Notes under the pieces: model-generated | Told to the model about the DNA's origin: nothing | The model's database searches: none | Seen by the model: the letters and a program-made list of their open reading frames with translations, nothing else | Part shown: in pieces, positions 1 to 8,274 of the stretch | Numbering within the stretch: the stretch's first letter is position 1 | How the letters are laid out: the number at the start of each line of letters is the position of its first letter | Origin: CBFDBF01 sp050291465 | Lineage (GTDB): Bacteria; Pseudomonadota; Gammaproteobacteria; Chromatiales; Chromatiaceae | Direction: 5' to 3' | DNA: 64,000 nt | Assembly (NCBI GenBank): GCA_050291465.1 | Contig: JBNKJV010000007.1 | Coordinates: 99,562-163,561, forward strand | Position numbers and translations under genes: made by a program

Positions 1-940
1 GGTCCCAAATCCGCACGCTGGCGTCGTCGCTGGTGGTGGCCAGGAAACGACCATCCGGTGAAACCGTCACGGCGGCACCGCACAAATCATGTTTCTGCAG
101 ACGCTGCAGGGTTTTTCCGGTTTCCGGGTCAAGGATCAGAACGGAGCTGTCCGTCTGTCGGCTGATACTGGCCAGACGGCGGCCGTCAGGCAAAAACCGG
201 ATATCGTTGATTCTGCCCCCATGCTCCGTTCGTATCTCTTCCAGACTTCCACTCCGCAGGTTCCAGCGGTAGAGATCAAACCAGCCCGCCCCATACAGGT
301 GCTGGCCGTCCGGTGCAAATGCGAGGGTAGCCGAACTGTTGCGGGAACGGGCAAAATAGCGGGGTTCACTCTGGATTGCCCAATAGGCAAGCCCACCCTT
401 ATGGCTCGCAGCCGCAAGGTGCCGCCCCTTCCCGTCCACGGCTACCGTCTCGACCTCTTCCGGAAACAGCTTCCACTCCCGCAGCAACGCACCGCTGGAG
501 AGCTGCCATAACCGGACCATTCCATCCGCGTGTCCGGTCACTATCCGGTCCACCCCTTCATGGGCGACCATATGACTGATAGGAGAAGGGGTCTGCCATG
601 CCTTTTTCATGTGGCCCTGCAGATCCCACTCCCCGATCATGCCGTCATACCCGGCGGTAACCAGCCTCCGCCCGCGTCGAATAAAATGAATCCCGTTCAC
701 CGTCCCCTGGTGCGCTCTCCAGCCGGCCGCCGGAACACCCCCCTGTAGACGCCAGAGACGCAGCCGGCCGTCCCAGTCTCCGGAGGCGAGAAGCTCGGCA
801 CGGGGATCGATGGCCAGGGCACTCCCTCCGCTGTGGGCGTCCCGGATAATCACGTCCGCCGGCCTGCCCTGTGGTCCGGCACACCCGACTATCAGTGAAA
901 TCAACAGGAGCGAACCGATAATTTTCACCCGGGGCAGCAT
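1..940 (-). CDS. WD40-repeat lipoprotein, C-terminus cut by window edge
   Basis: The reading frame stays open from an ATG at 940-938 to the window edge, giving 313 codons with no stop. The N-terminus is a lipoprotein signal: a hydrophobic stretch ending in IVGC, with the lipidated cysteine at residue 20. The rest contains several WD40-type units, including GDWDGRLRLW, GYDGMIGEWD, GHADGMVRLW and, at the window edge, SPDGRFLATTSDDASVRIWD. WD40 propellers are protein-interaction scaffolds, so this is probably a membrane-anchored periplasmic propeller; its partner is unknown. An AGGA lies 8 bases before the ATG. It follows lysS on the same strand after a repeat-bearing gap and may be cotranscribed with it. 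The missing C-terminus prevents counting blades. Confidence 0.8.
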   Translation of the reverse strand, partial: MLPRVKIIGSLLLISLIVGCAGPQGRPADVIIRDAHSGGSALAIDPRAELLASGDWDGRLRLWRLQGGVPAAGWRAHQGTVNGIHFIRRGRRLVTAGYDGMIGEWDLQGHMKKAWQTPSPISHMVAHEGVDRIVTGHADGMVRLWQLSSGALLREWKLFPEEVETVAVDGKGRHLAAASHKGGLAYWAIQSEPRYFARSRNSSATLAFAPDGQHLYGAGWFDLYRWNLRSGSLEEIRTEHGGRINDIRFLPDGRRLASISRQTDSSVLILDPETGKTLQRLQKHDLCGAAVTVSPDGRFLATTSDDASVRIWD

Positions 941-950
941 TGGGAGATCC

Positions 951-1109
951 TATTCAGGCCGCATATGTGGGTGAGGCGGGACCGAAGGTCCTGTGGACCT
1001 TCGCAGCCCGACGAACGCCGGCACAAGGATGTGCCGGCTGGTGCCGAAAAAACCACCAATGTCGCGCCAGGGACGGCATGCACCCTCCTTATTCAGGCCG
1101 CATATGTGG
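951..1109. repeat. 20-bp direct repeat of the lysS tail flanking two hairpins
   Basis: TATTCAGGCCGCATATGTGG occurs at 951-970 and again, identically, at 1090-1109. The second copy is the last codons of lysS (HMRPE plus all but one base of its stop codon). The 119 bases between the copies hold two near-perfect hairpins: GAAGGTCC-TGT-GGACCTTC near 984-1002 and GCCGGCACA-AGGA-TGTGCCGGC near 1017-1038. The layout resembles a small palindromic (REP/MITE-like) insertion with a target duplication, or a tandem duplication of the gene end. The hairpins may stabilise or end the lysS transcript. No clear T-run follows either stem. Confidence 0.6.
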
Positions 1110-2606
1110 AAACAACAAAACATCCCGAATACTTGGTGAATCCGTAAACAGCATCACCAGACGATCGATACCGATACCCTCACCCGCGGTGGGCGGCATA
1201 CCGTGCTCCAGGGCCCGGATGTAATCGGCGTCAAAGTGCATCGCCTCGTCATCGCCCGCCTCTTTCTCCGCCACCTGTTGCCGGAAGCGGTCGGCCTGGT
1301 CCTCCGCATCGTTCAGCTCGGAGAATCCGTTTGCGATCTCCCGTCCCCCCACAAAGAACTCGAAGCGGTCGGTGACGAAGGGATCATTATCATTGCGGCG
1401 CGCCAGAGGCGAAACCTCGGTGGGATAGGCGGTGATAAAAGTGGGGTTCATCAGCCTGTGTTCCACGGTCTTTTCGAAGATCTCGATCTGCACCTTACCG
1501 AGGCCGTAGGAATCCTTGAGCGGAATCTCCAGGCTTTCTGCCAGAGCCCGCGCCTGCCCGAGGTCGTCCAGCTGAGCCGCGGAAATTTCGGGATTGAAAT
1601 GCAGGATGGACTCCTTCACCGTCATACGCGCGAAGGGGCTGCCGAAATCATACTGTTCGCCCTGGTAACTGATGGTGGTGGAACCCACGATCTCCCCTGC
1701 CAGAGCCCGTAACATATCCTCGGTCAGATCCATAAGATCGTTATAATCCGCGTACGCCTCATAGAATTCCAACATGGTGAATTCCGGATTATGCCGGGTG
1801 GAGAGTCCTTCGTTGCGGAAATTCCGGTTGATCTCGTAGACCCGCTCGAAACCACCCACCACCAACCGCTTAAGATAGAGTTCCGGCGCTATGCGCAGAA
1901 ACAGCTCCATATCGAGGGCGTTGTGTCGGGTGGCAAAGGGCCGGGCCGCCGCCCCACCGGGGATGGCCTGCATCATGGGGGTCTCCACTTCTAGGAATCC
2001 CCTTTCATTGAGGTAATTGCGAATAAACTGCACCATCCGTGTACGCACCAGAAAGGTCTGGCGCGAAACCTCGTTCACGATAAGATCGAGATAACGCTGG
2101 CGATAACGCTGCTCCTGGTCGGAAAAGGCGTCGAACACCTTACCGTCAGCCTCCTTCACCACCGGCAGCGGGCGTAGCGCCTTGGTCAGCATCCGCAGTT
2201 CGTCACACCGCACGGACAACTCCCCGGTCTTGGTCTTGAACAGCTGTCCCTCGGCACCGACGATATCCCCGAGATCCCAGTGTTTCTTGAACTCCTCGTT
2301 GTAAAAACCCTCCGGCAGACTGTCACGCTGGACAAAAAGCTGGATTCGGCCCGACATATCCTGGATGTGGGCGAAACTGGCCTTACCCATGATGCGCCGG
2401 CTCATCAAGCGTCCGGCGACACAGACCCGGACATTCAACTGTTCCAACTCTTCGCTGCTCTTTTCGCTGTACTCGGCGTGTAACTCGCCTGCCATTACAT
2501 TGCGGCGAAAATCGTTGGGAAATGCAACGCCTTTCTCGCGCAACCTGGCCAGCTTCTCGCGGCGCTGGGCAATGAGTTTGTTCTCGTCTTGTTCCTGATT
2601 GGTCAT
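1089..2606 (-). CDS. lysS: lysyl-tRNA synthetase, class II
   Basis: This gene charges tRNA-Lys with lysine in the cytoplasm. The 505-residue length is normal for bacterial class II LysRS. An N-terminal OB-fold anticodon-binding domain (about residues 55-150, with GKASFAHIQDMSGRIQLFVQ) precedes the catalytic domain. Motif 2 is visible as FRNEGLSTRHNPEFTMLEFY and motif 3 as GEGIGIDRLVMLF near the C-terminus. It lies downstream of prfB, as in E. coli and many other bacteria, but separated from it by a repeat element of about 110 bp. The final codons are duplicated downstream (see the 951-1109 repeat). Confidence 0.98.
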   Translation of the reverse strand: MTNQEQDENKLIAQRREKLARLREKGVAFPNDFRRNVMAGELHAEYSEKSSEELEQLNVRVCVAGRLMSRRIMGKASFAHIQDMSGRIQLFVQRDSLPEGFYNEEFKKHWDLGDIVGAEGQLFKTKTGELSVRCDELRMLTKALRPLPVVKEADGKVFDAFSDQEQRYRQRYLDLIVNEVSRQTFLVRTRMVQFIRNYLNERGFLEVETPMMQAIPGGAAARPFATRHNALDMELFLRIAPELYLKRLVVGGFERVYEINRNFRNEGLSTRHNPEFTMLEFYEAYADYNDLMDLTEDMLRALAGEIVGSTTISYQGEQYDFGSPFARMTVKESILHFNPEISAAQLDDLGQARALAESLEIPLKDSYGLGKVQIEIFEKTVEHRLMNPTFITAYPTEVSPLARRNDNDPFVTDRFEFFVGGREIANGFSELNDAEDQADRFRQQVAEKEAGDDEAMHFDADYIRALEHGMPPTAGEGIGIDRLVMLFTDSPSIRDVLLFPHMRPE

Positions 2607-2628
2607 CTTTTAACGCCTAAGTTAAATT

Positions 2629-2741
2629 GCCACGGAGACACGGAGGGCTCAGAGAAACAACCGTTTAATGGTCCAGCATGAATCCAAATTGAACCTTCGC
2701 AAAATACCAAGTCAACTCTGTGTTCTCTGTGCCTCCGTGGC
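2629..2741. repeat. Inverted-arm intergenic repeat, CCACGGAG family
   Basis: The prfB-lysS gap holds two arms of 27-28 bases in opposite orientation. The left arm (2629-2656) starts GCCACGGAGACACGGAG. The right arm (2715-2741) read on the other strand starts GCCACGGAGGCACAGAG. The arms are built from short CACRGAG-like units, so each is itself quasi-repetitive, and the interior of about 58 bases is unrelated. A second element of this family is at 29862-30056. RNA from this spot could fold into a long imperfect hairpin between prfB and lysS. Confidence 0.7.
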
Positions 2742-2753
2742 TCATATTCCCAT

Positions 2754-3852
2754 TTACAATCCGCTTTTAAGGCTGGCTTCGATGAAGATATCTAGGCCGC
2801 CGTCCAGCACCGCCTGGGTGTTACCGGTCTCCACGCCGGTGCGCAGATCCTTGATACGCGACTGATCCAGCACATAGGAACGAATCTGGCTCCCCCAGCC
2901 TATGTCGGACTTGGACTCCTCCACGGCCTGCTGATCGGCATTGCGCTTCTGGATCTCCAGTTCATACAGCTTGGCCTTGAGCTGCTTCATCGCCTGATCC
3001 TTGTTCTTGTGCTGGGAGCGGTCGTTCTGGCACTGCACCACGATCCCGGAAGGGTTGTGGGTTATACGCACCGCCGACTCGGTCCGGTTCACGTGCTGCC
3101 CACCGGCCCCGCTGGCCCGATAAACGTCGATGCGCAGATCGGCCGGATTTATCTCCACTTCGATGGAATCATCGATTTCCGGAGAGACAAACACCGCGGC
3201 GAATGAAGTATGACGCCGGTTTCCCGAATCGAAGGGTGATTTTCGTACCAGGCGGTGAACACCGATCTCGGTGCGCAACCAACCGAAGGCGTAATCCCCT
3301 TCAACCCTGACGGTGGCGGATTTTATTCCTGCCACCTCGCCCGGAGAGACTTCCATTAATTCCGTCTTGAACCCCTTGGCCTCGCCCCAGCGCAGGTACA
3401 TGCGCAACAGCATTTCCGCCCAATCCTGCGCCTCGGTACCGCCGGAGCCGGCCTGAATATCGAGGAAGGCGTTGTTAGGGTCCATTTCGCGGGAGAACAT
3501 GCGTCGGAATTCCAGGTCGGAGACGAGATTTTCATACCCCTCGAGATCCGCGACCACGGCGTCAACGGTTTCTTCGTCGCCTTCTTCCACCGCCATATCA
3601 AGGAGGTCCCGGGCATCGGCAAGTCCTTTTGTCAGCTCTTCCAGGGTGTCCACCACCCCCTCCAGGGAAGCACGTTCCTTACCCAGGGCCTGGGCCTTAT
3701 CCGGGTCGTTCCAGATATCCGGATCTTCCAGTTCGCGCAGAACCTCGGTCAACCTCTCTTTTTTGCCGGCATAGTCAAAGATACCCCCTCAGGGAGTCGC
3801 TACGCCCTTGCAGTTCGCCGATTTTGCCGGTGATTGGATTGAGATCCTGCAT
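2754..3852 (-). CDS. prfB: Peptide chain release factor 2, with programmed +1 frameshift
   Basis: RF2 recognises UGA and UAA stop codons and triggers peptide release. The protein is encoded in two overlapping frames. Codons 1-25 run from ATG at 3852 to CTT at 3780-3778 and are followed by an in-frame TGA at 3777-3775. A +1 shift on CTT-T resumes at GAC (3776) and runs to the stop at 2754. The joined product is 365 residues, the same as E. coli RF2. The shift site reads AGGGGGTATCTTTGAC: an internal Shine-Dalgarno, the CTT slip codon and a TGA followed by C, as in the classical autoregulatory site. The GGQ loop (SGAGGQHVNRTESAVR) and the SPF tripeptide (RKSPFDSGNRRHTSF) are present. A GAGG ribosome site lies 6 bases before the ATG. 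lysS follows. Confidence 0.97.
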
Positions 3853-3880
3853 ACTGTGCCTCAAAAAAAAGGAATCGCGC

Positions 3881-3909
3881 ATATTACACTACCTGGATGT
3901 GGGGTAAAA
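3881..3909 (-). promoter_or_regulatory. Candidate sigma-70 promoter of prfB
   Basis: On the minus strand, TTTTAC (3909-3904) and TAATAT (3886-3881) are separated by 17 bases, about 30 bases upstream of the prfB ATG. Both hexamers are only partial matches. The region is the divergent gap between prfB and the cyclic-nucleotide/rhodanese gene, so a promoter is expected here. Confidence 0.35.
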
Positions 3910-4041
3910 CAGCCGGTATGTGGTTACTCCCCGGCGAACCTAAATCTTTCCCACTCAGCCGTCGATAGGTTATGCTCCTATCCAAATAAATATAGAAAAC
4001 GCTTTTCCACAAGCGAAATAACAACAGCTCCCGGATTGATT

Positions 4042-5088
4042 ATGGAACTGGATCTAAACAAATTCAGAACCCTCATACCGATTAACGCCCTGTATGAGGA
4101 TAACCTGCTGCAGCTGGCCGAGCAGACCCGGGTTGAACGATTCTCCAAGGGAGAAAAGGTATTCAGTATCGGCGACCTGGATCCCGACTCTCTGTTCCTG
4201 ATGTCCGGCACCGTAGCTATTGACCTGGATGAGACCCATGTGCACTCCGTTACTGCGGGAAGCGATGCGGCCCAATATGCCCTGACCACGGTAAACCCAC
4301 GTCAGTTTAACGCTTTCGTGGTCTCTGACAGCGCCACCATCGCCCGGGTGGACGCCATGCTGTTGGAAAAACTGCTGGCCTGGGGACAGGCGGCTCCCCT
4401 CGCCGAATGGGATACTCCCACGGAAGAGAGCAAAGGCGCCTCCGCTACGGACAGCGAGTGGATGATGGCCATGCTCCGCACCGGTATCTTTCTCAAATTG
4501 CCGGCCTCCAATATCCATGAACTGTTTTCTCGCATGCAGGAACTGAAGGTCTCGGCAGGCGAAGAGATCATTCACTACGGAGAAGAGGGTGATTACTATT
4601 ACATGATTAAACAAGGACGTTGTCAGGTAACCCGCCACGAGGACGGCAGGCAGGAGGTCCTTGCGGAACTGCAGAAGAACGACTGCTTCGGTGAAGAAGC
4701 GCTACTATCCGATGAACCACGCAACGCCTCGGTGACCATGTTGACCGACGGTGTGTTGATGCGCCTGGCCAAACAGGATTTCATCGAACTGCTCAATGAG
4801 CCTATCCTCAAGTGGGTGGACAACAAAGAAATGAAGGCCATGGTCGCGGATGGCGCGAAACAGGTCGACGTGCGGCACGAAAGCGAGTATGAAAATTCCG
4901 GCCTGAAAAATGCGCTCAATATTCCCCTGCATGAGCTGCGCAAAAAATCCAGCTACCTGGAACCGAGCAAAAAATACATCCTCTACTGCGACACCGGCCA
5001 GCGCAGTTCGGCGGCCGCCTTCCTGCTGGGACAGCGGGGTCTCGATGTTTATGTACTGAAGGGCGGGCTTTCCGGCAGCTCATCCTGA
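4042..5088 (+). CDS. Two cyclic-nucleotide-binding-like domains fused to a rhodanese domain
   Basis: The 348-residue product has three parts. Residues about 10-115 form a degenerate cNMP-binding fold lacking a phosphate-binding cassette. Residues about 145-255 form a good cNMP domain with FGEEALLSDEPRNAS (216-230), whose Glu and Arg match the ligand-binding cassette of CRP/PKA-type domains. Residues about 262-345 form a rhodanese domain with the candidate catalytic Cys316 in YCDTGQRSS. There is no DNA-binding helix-turn-helix and no signal peptide, so this is not a CRP-type regulator. It probably couples cyclic-nucleotide sensing to sulfur transfer or persulfide chemistry in the cytoplasm. 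I chose the ATG at 4042; the frame is open further upstream, but that extension has no domain similarity. It is convergent with mshE. Confidence 0.85.
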   Translation: MELDLNKFRTLIPINALYEDNLLQLAEQTRVERFSKGEKVFSIGDLDPDSLFLMSGTVAIDLDETHVHSVTAGSDAAQYALTTVNPRQFNAFVVSDSATIARVDAMLLEKLLAWGQAAPLAEWDTPTEESKGASATDSEWMMAMLRTGIFLKLPASNIHELFSRMQELKVSAGEEIIHYGEEGDYYYMIKQGRCQVTRHEDGRQEVLAELQKNDCFGEEALLSDEPRNASVTMLTDGVLMRLAKQDFIELLNEPILKWVDNKEMKAMVADGAKQVDVRHESEYENSGLKNALNIPLHELRKKSSYLEPSKKYILYCDTGQRSSAAAFLLGQRGLDVYVLKGGLSGSSS

Positions 5089-5116
5089 GCTCGATCCCCG
5101 GCCGAACATCCACTCG

Positions 5117-5220
5117 GCCGCGAATAAACGCGAATCACCGCAAATCTGCGCGAAATTTAGGGTAACTCAGACCCGACATGCCTTTGCGGGCATTCGCGGT
5201 TGTTTGCGTTCCTTTGCGGC
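5117..5220. repeat. Inverted-arm intergenic repeat, CCGCAAA/AACGC family
   Basis: In the convergent gap between the rhodanese gene and mshE, two 29-base arms face each other. The left arm (5117-5145) begins GCCGCGAATAAACGCGAATC. The right arm (5192-5220), read on the other strand, begins GCCGCAAAGGAACGCAAACA. Both are made of CCGC/AACGC units with A-rich spacers. A related element sits at 48943-49090 and an orphan arm near 29741-29774. The paired arms could act as a two-way transcription barrier here. Confidence 0.65.
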
Positions 5221-5247
5221 TAATCCAATCCGACAAGCCTACCGCCG

Positions 5248-6999
5248 TCAGGCGCGATCAACCGCCTCCACATCACCGGCGATACCGATCACCTCGTCGA
5301 GGGTGGTTATGCCCTGAATCGCATAGTCCAGCGCCGCCTGTTCCAGGATCTTGAACCCCCTGGCCTGTCTGGCGAGATCGGAAAAACCCTGGAGATCCTC
5401 GTCCCGCAGCGCCCGGGCCAGCCCGGCGTCCATCTGCAACAGTTCATACACACCGATTCTTCCCCGATAACCCCGGTTCTGACAGCTGTTACAGCCGGCC
5501 CCATGATAAAACTGAACCCCGGCATACTGGGCACCCTTGCTTTCCAACCAGGTCCGTTGCTGTTCGTCCGGCTGCACCGGTTCCTTGCAGTCCTCGCATA
5601 TTCTCCGCACCAATCTTTGCGCGACAATGCACAGCAGGGCGGATGCGAGCAGATAGCCCGGCACGTTCATATCCAACATACGGGCCACGGTTCCGATGGC
5701 GCTGTTCGTATGCAGGGTGGAGAGAACCAGATGCCCGGTTATGGAGGCACGTACGGCGATCTGGGCGGTTTCCGTATCACGTATTTCACCTACCAGCAGG
5801 ATATCCGGGTCCTGACGAAGAGCCGTGCGCAATATGGAACTGAAGGTTAATTTGATCTGTTCATGCACCTGCACCTGATTTGCCCGGGGCAGGCGATACT
5901 CCACCGGATCCTCCACGGTGATGATCTTTTTCTCCGGCTTATTGAGCTCGGTAAGGGCGGCGTAAAGTGTGGTGGTCTTACCGCTTCCGGTGGGACCCGT
6001 AACCAGAACCAGACCATGGGGATGATGGATCAGTTCACGTAGTTCTTTGCGTATGGTTTCGGGAATACCCAACTGATCGAGGCTCAATATACCGGCACTC
6101 TGATCCAGCAACCGCATGACGACTGCTTCACCATGTTGTACCGGCATGGTCGATAACCGCACATCAACACTATGGTCTTTGACCTTTATCTGAAAACGAC
6201 CGTCCTGGGGCAGTCGTTTTTCCGATATATCCAGGTGCGCCATTAACTTCAACCGCTGCACCAGGGCCGGCGCGATACGCAGCTCATTCATCACCTGTTC
6301 CTGCAGCACACCGTCCACCCGCTGCCGGATACGCAACACATCCTCATCCGGTTCTATGTGGATATCGGATGCATTGACCTGCAGGGCGTCTTCAAACAGG
6401 GTCCTGAGGAGACGAAAAACCGGGGCTTCGTTCTCTCCTCCGGTCTCCATCATGACCCCCAGGTCTATATCGCCCTGGGACAGTTCTTCGTCCAGCTCTC
6501 CTGCCAGACTGGTTATCTCCTGGGTTCGCCGGTAGGTAAGATCCAGGGCTCTGAGCAGATCGGATTCCCAGACCACGGCCTGGCGCACATGTCGCTTCAG
6601 CAGACTGGATATCTGGTCAAACGCAAACAGGTCCGTCGGATCCGCCATCCCCACCAGGGCGTCCTGGGCACCCGCCTCCAGCACCAGCGCACGATAGCGC
6701 CTGGCCTGGGCCTCCGGCAGCAACTGCACCACCTGAGGGTCGAGCTTGAATTTTTTCAAATCGATAAACGGGATATTCAGTTGCTGGGAGAGGAACTCCA
6801 AAAGCTGCTTTTCGTTGATATACCCGAGCTCCACCAGGGTGATGCCCAGTTTGTGTCCGGATCGTTTCTGCTCCGCCAGCGCCGCCTCCAGCTGGGTTTC
6901 CGAAATAATGCGGTGCTGCACCAACAGATCACCGATCCTTATCTTCCGTCGCGCGCGCTCGGCTCCTCCGGCTGGGGTATTCATATCCGGCGTATTCAT
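5248..6999 (-). CDS. mshE: MSHA pilus extension ATPase (GspE/PilB family, c-di-GMP-binding type)
   Basis: This hexameric ATPase powers MSHA pilus polymerisation at the inner-membrane base. The 583-residue protein begins with an MshEN domain that carries two 24-residue ligand motifs, RIGDLL...LAEQ (21-44) and KLGITL...LSQQ (50-73). These match the published c-di-GMP-binding consensus RLGxxL-x8-LxxxLxxQ apart from Lys for Arg in the second and Ile for Leu in the first. The Walker A motif GPTGSGKT is at 335-342, followed by Asp- and His-box sequences and a tetracysteine zinc site (CEDC ... CNSC). It is the last gene of the minus-strand mshI-E block. Activity is therefore expected to respond to c-di-GMP. 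Confidence 0.93.
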   Translation of the reverse strand: MNTPDMNTPAGGAERARRKIRIGDLLVQHRIISETQLEAALAEQKRSGHKLGITLVELGYINEKQLLEFLSQQLNIPFIDLKKFKLDPQVVQLLPEAQARRYRALVLEAGAQDALVGMADPTDLFAFDQISSLLKRHVRQAVVWESDLLRALDLTYRRTQEITSLAGELDEELSQGDIDLGVMMETGGENEAPVFRLLRTLFEDALQVNASDIHIEPDEDVLRIRQRVDGVLQEQVMNELRIAPALVQRLKLMAHLDISEKRLPQDGRFQIKVKDHSVDVRLSTMPVQHGEAVVMRLLDQSAGILSLDQLGIPETIRKELRELIHHPHGLVLVTGPTGSGKTTTLYAALTELNKPEKKIITVEDPVEYRLPRANQVQVHEQIKLTFSSILRTALRQDPDILLVGEIRDTETAQIAVRASITGHLVLSTLHTNSAIGTVARMLDMNVPGYLLASALLCIVAQRLVRRICEDCKEPVQPDEQQRTWLESKGAQYAGVQFYHGAGCNSCQNRGYRGRIGVYELLQMDAGLARALRDEDLQGFSDLARQARGFKILEQAALDYAIQGITTLDEVIGIAGDVEAVDRA

Positions 7000-7110
7000 C
7001 TGTTCCGTCCTATTTTTCGTCCGGCTGTGTTGTCAGTCGATCATGTAGCGTCACTAAACTCCTCTCCTTCCGCCTTACTGGAGGAAAAAAAGGCCGCCAG
7101 CGACGATATT

Positions 7111-8274
7111 CTAATTGCTGTTAACAGACCCTAATATCTCTATGCGATCGTTTGCGTAGGTACGCAGCGCCGGAGCCAGATTCGGCAAATTTACCGCCTG
7201 CCGATAAGCAGCCAGCGCCTCTTCCGGGTTGCCCAGAGCTTCCAGCGAGATCGCCGCTCCGACCCAGTGGGACGGCAATCCGGGTTCCCGTCCGACAAGC
7301 ATACGGTAGAGTTCCAACGCACGATCATGTTGCTTCTGTTGCTGGTAGAGCACTGCCAACAGTGCGACCACCTCCCGGTTGCCTTTGCCGTTCCTCAGCA
7401 CCTCCTCCAGCAATTCGACGGCTCCGGAACGATCCCCCTGCTGCATGGCTATGCGCGCCTGCAGTAACGCGAAGCCGGCATGATAGGGTGCGAGAACCAT
7501 TCCCTCATTAAGCAGGTCCTTCGCCTCCTGGTCGCGACCGCCGCGGATCAGAAGCCCCGCCAGCAACTCCCTTGCCCTGTGATTCTTTCGGGCCTGCTCC
7601 AGAGTAATTCGCAGGTCGGCCTCCGCCTCGGCCAGTCGACCTTCCCGCAGGTAACGCTGTGCCCTGCTGAAACTGCTCTCCTTCCTGGAAGCCGCCTGCT
7701 TGACCGGCTTGGACAGGGATCTAGCAGGCTCCGGCTGCGTATCTAGCACCGGCTCGATGGGCGGCAGGGGTTTCCCTGCTGCTGCATCCACCTGCTCCTC
7801 ATGAGCGACAGTTTCTTCAGCAACCTCCACCGCTGCCGGTTGCGGCAATTCCGATGCAGCACCCCCCTGCCGGGGCGTGGAAGACTCCGGTTCCGGCGCA
7901 GCCTGCACCAGGTTCTCTCTGACCTGTGGTTCAAATACCGCCGGGGTCTCCGCAACAGTCTCCGGTTCCGCCAAACTCTCTCGCTGTTCCTCGATCGGGG
8001 CACCGGTTGCATCGAGACTCTCGGTGTTTGTCTGCACAGGTCCCGCCAGACCCTGCTCCGCCTCCCCCTTTTTCGGGGAATCGGCCTGATTCATCCAGAA
8101 GGCCAGGGACGCAATCAGCAGGAGCGCCGCACCTCCGGCCCCCAAGATCAGGAACTTGCCACCCGGTCGCCGATCCGGTGCGACGGGTATCGGTTCGGGG
8201 ACGGCATTATCACCCGTCCCGGAGCGGCCTTCCCGCCGATCCAGATCCTTGAGCATCTGGTTGATCAGGCTCAT
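7111..8274 (-). CDS. mshN: MSHA biogenesis protein MshN, TPR-containing
   Basis: The 387-residue protein opens with MSLINQMLKDLDRR, matching the conserved MshN start. One transmembrane segment follows (about residues 39-62), then a low-complexity Pro/Glu/Ala linker (about 65-205). The C-terminal half carries tetratricopeptide-like helices (for example ALELYRMLVGREPGLPSHW). TPR domains in pilus systems organise assembly partners in the periplasm. The ATG at 8274 overlaps the mshM stop as ATGA, which favours it over the in-frame GTG three codons upstream. Confidence 0.85.
   Translation of the reverse strand: MSLINQMLKDLDRREGRSGTGDNAVPEPIPVAPDRRPGGKFLILGAGGAALLLIASLAFWMNQADSPKKGEAEQGLAGPVQTNTESLDATGAPIEEQRESLAEPETVAETPAVFEPQVRENLVQAAPEPESSTPRQGGAASELPQPAAVEVAEETVAHEEQVDAAAGKPLPPIEPVLDTQPEPARSLSKPVKQAASRKESSFSRAQRYLREGRLAEAEADLRITLEQARKNHRARELLAGLLIRGGRDQEAKDLLNEGMVLAPYHAGFALLQARIAMQQGDRSGAVELLEEVLRNGKGNREVVALLAVLYQQQKQHDRALELYRMLVGREPGLPSHWVGAAISLEALGNPEEALAAYRQAVNLPNLAPALRTYANDRIEILGSVNSN

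Noticed and set aside
2629..2741. CRISPR-like array suggested by repeated CACGGAG units
   Set aside because: Units are short, irregular and arranged as two opposing arms, with no equal spacers and no cas genes.
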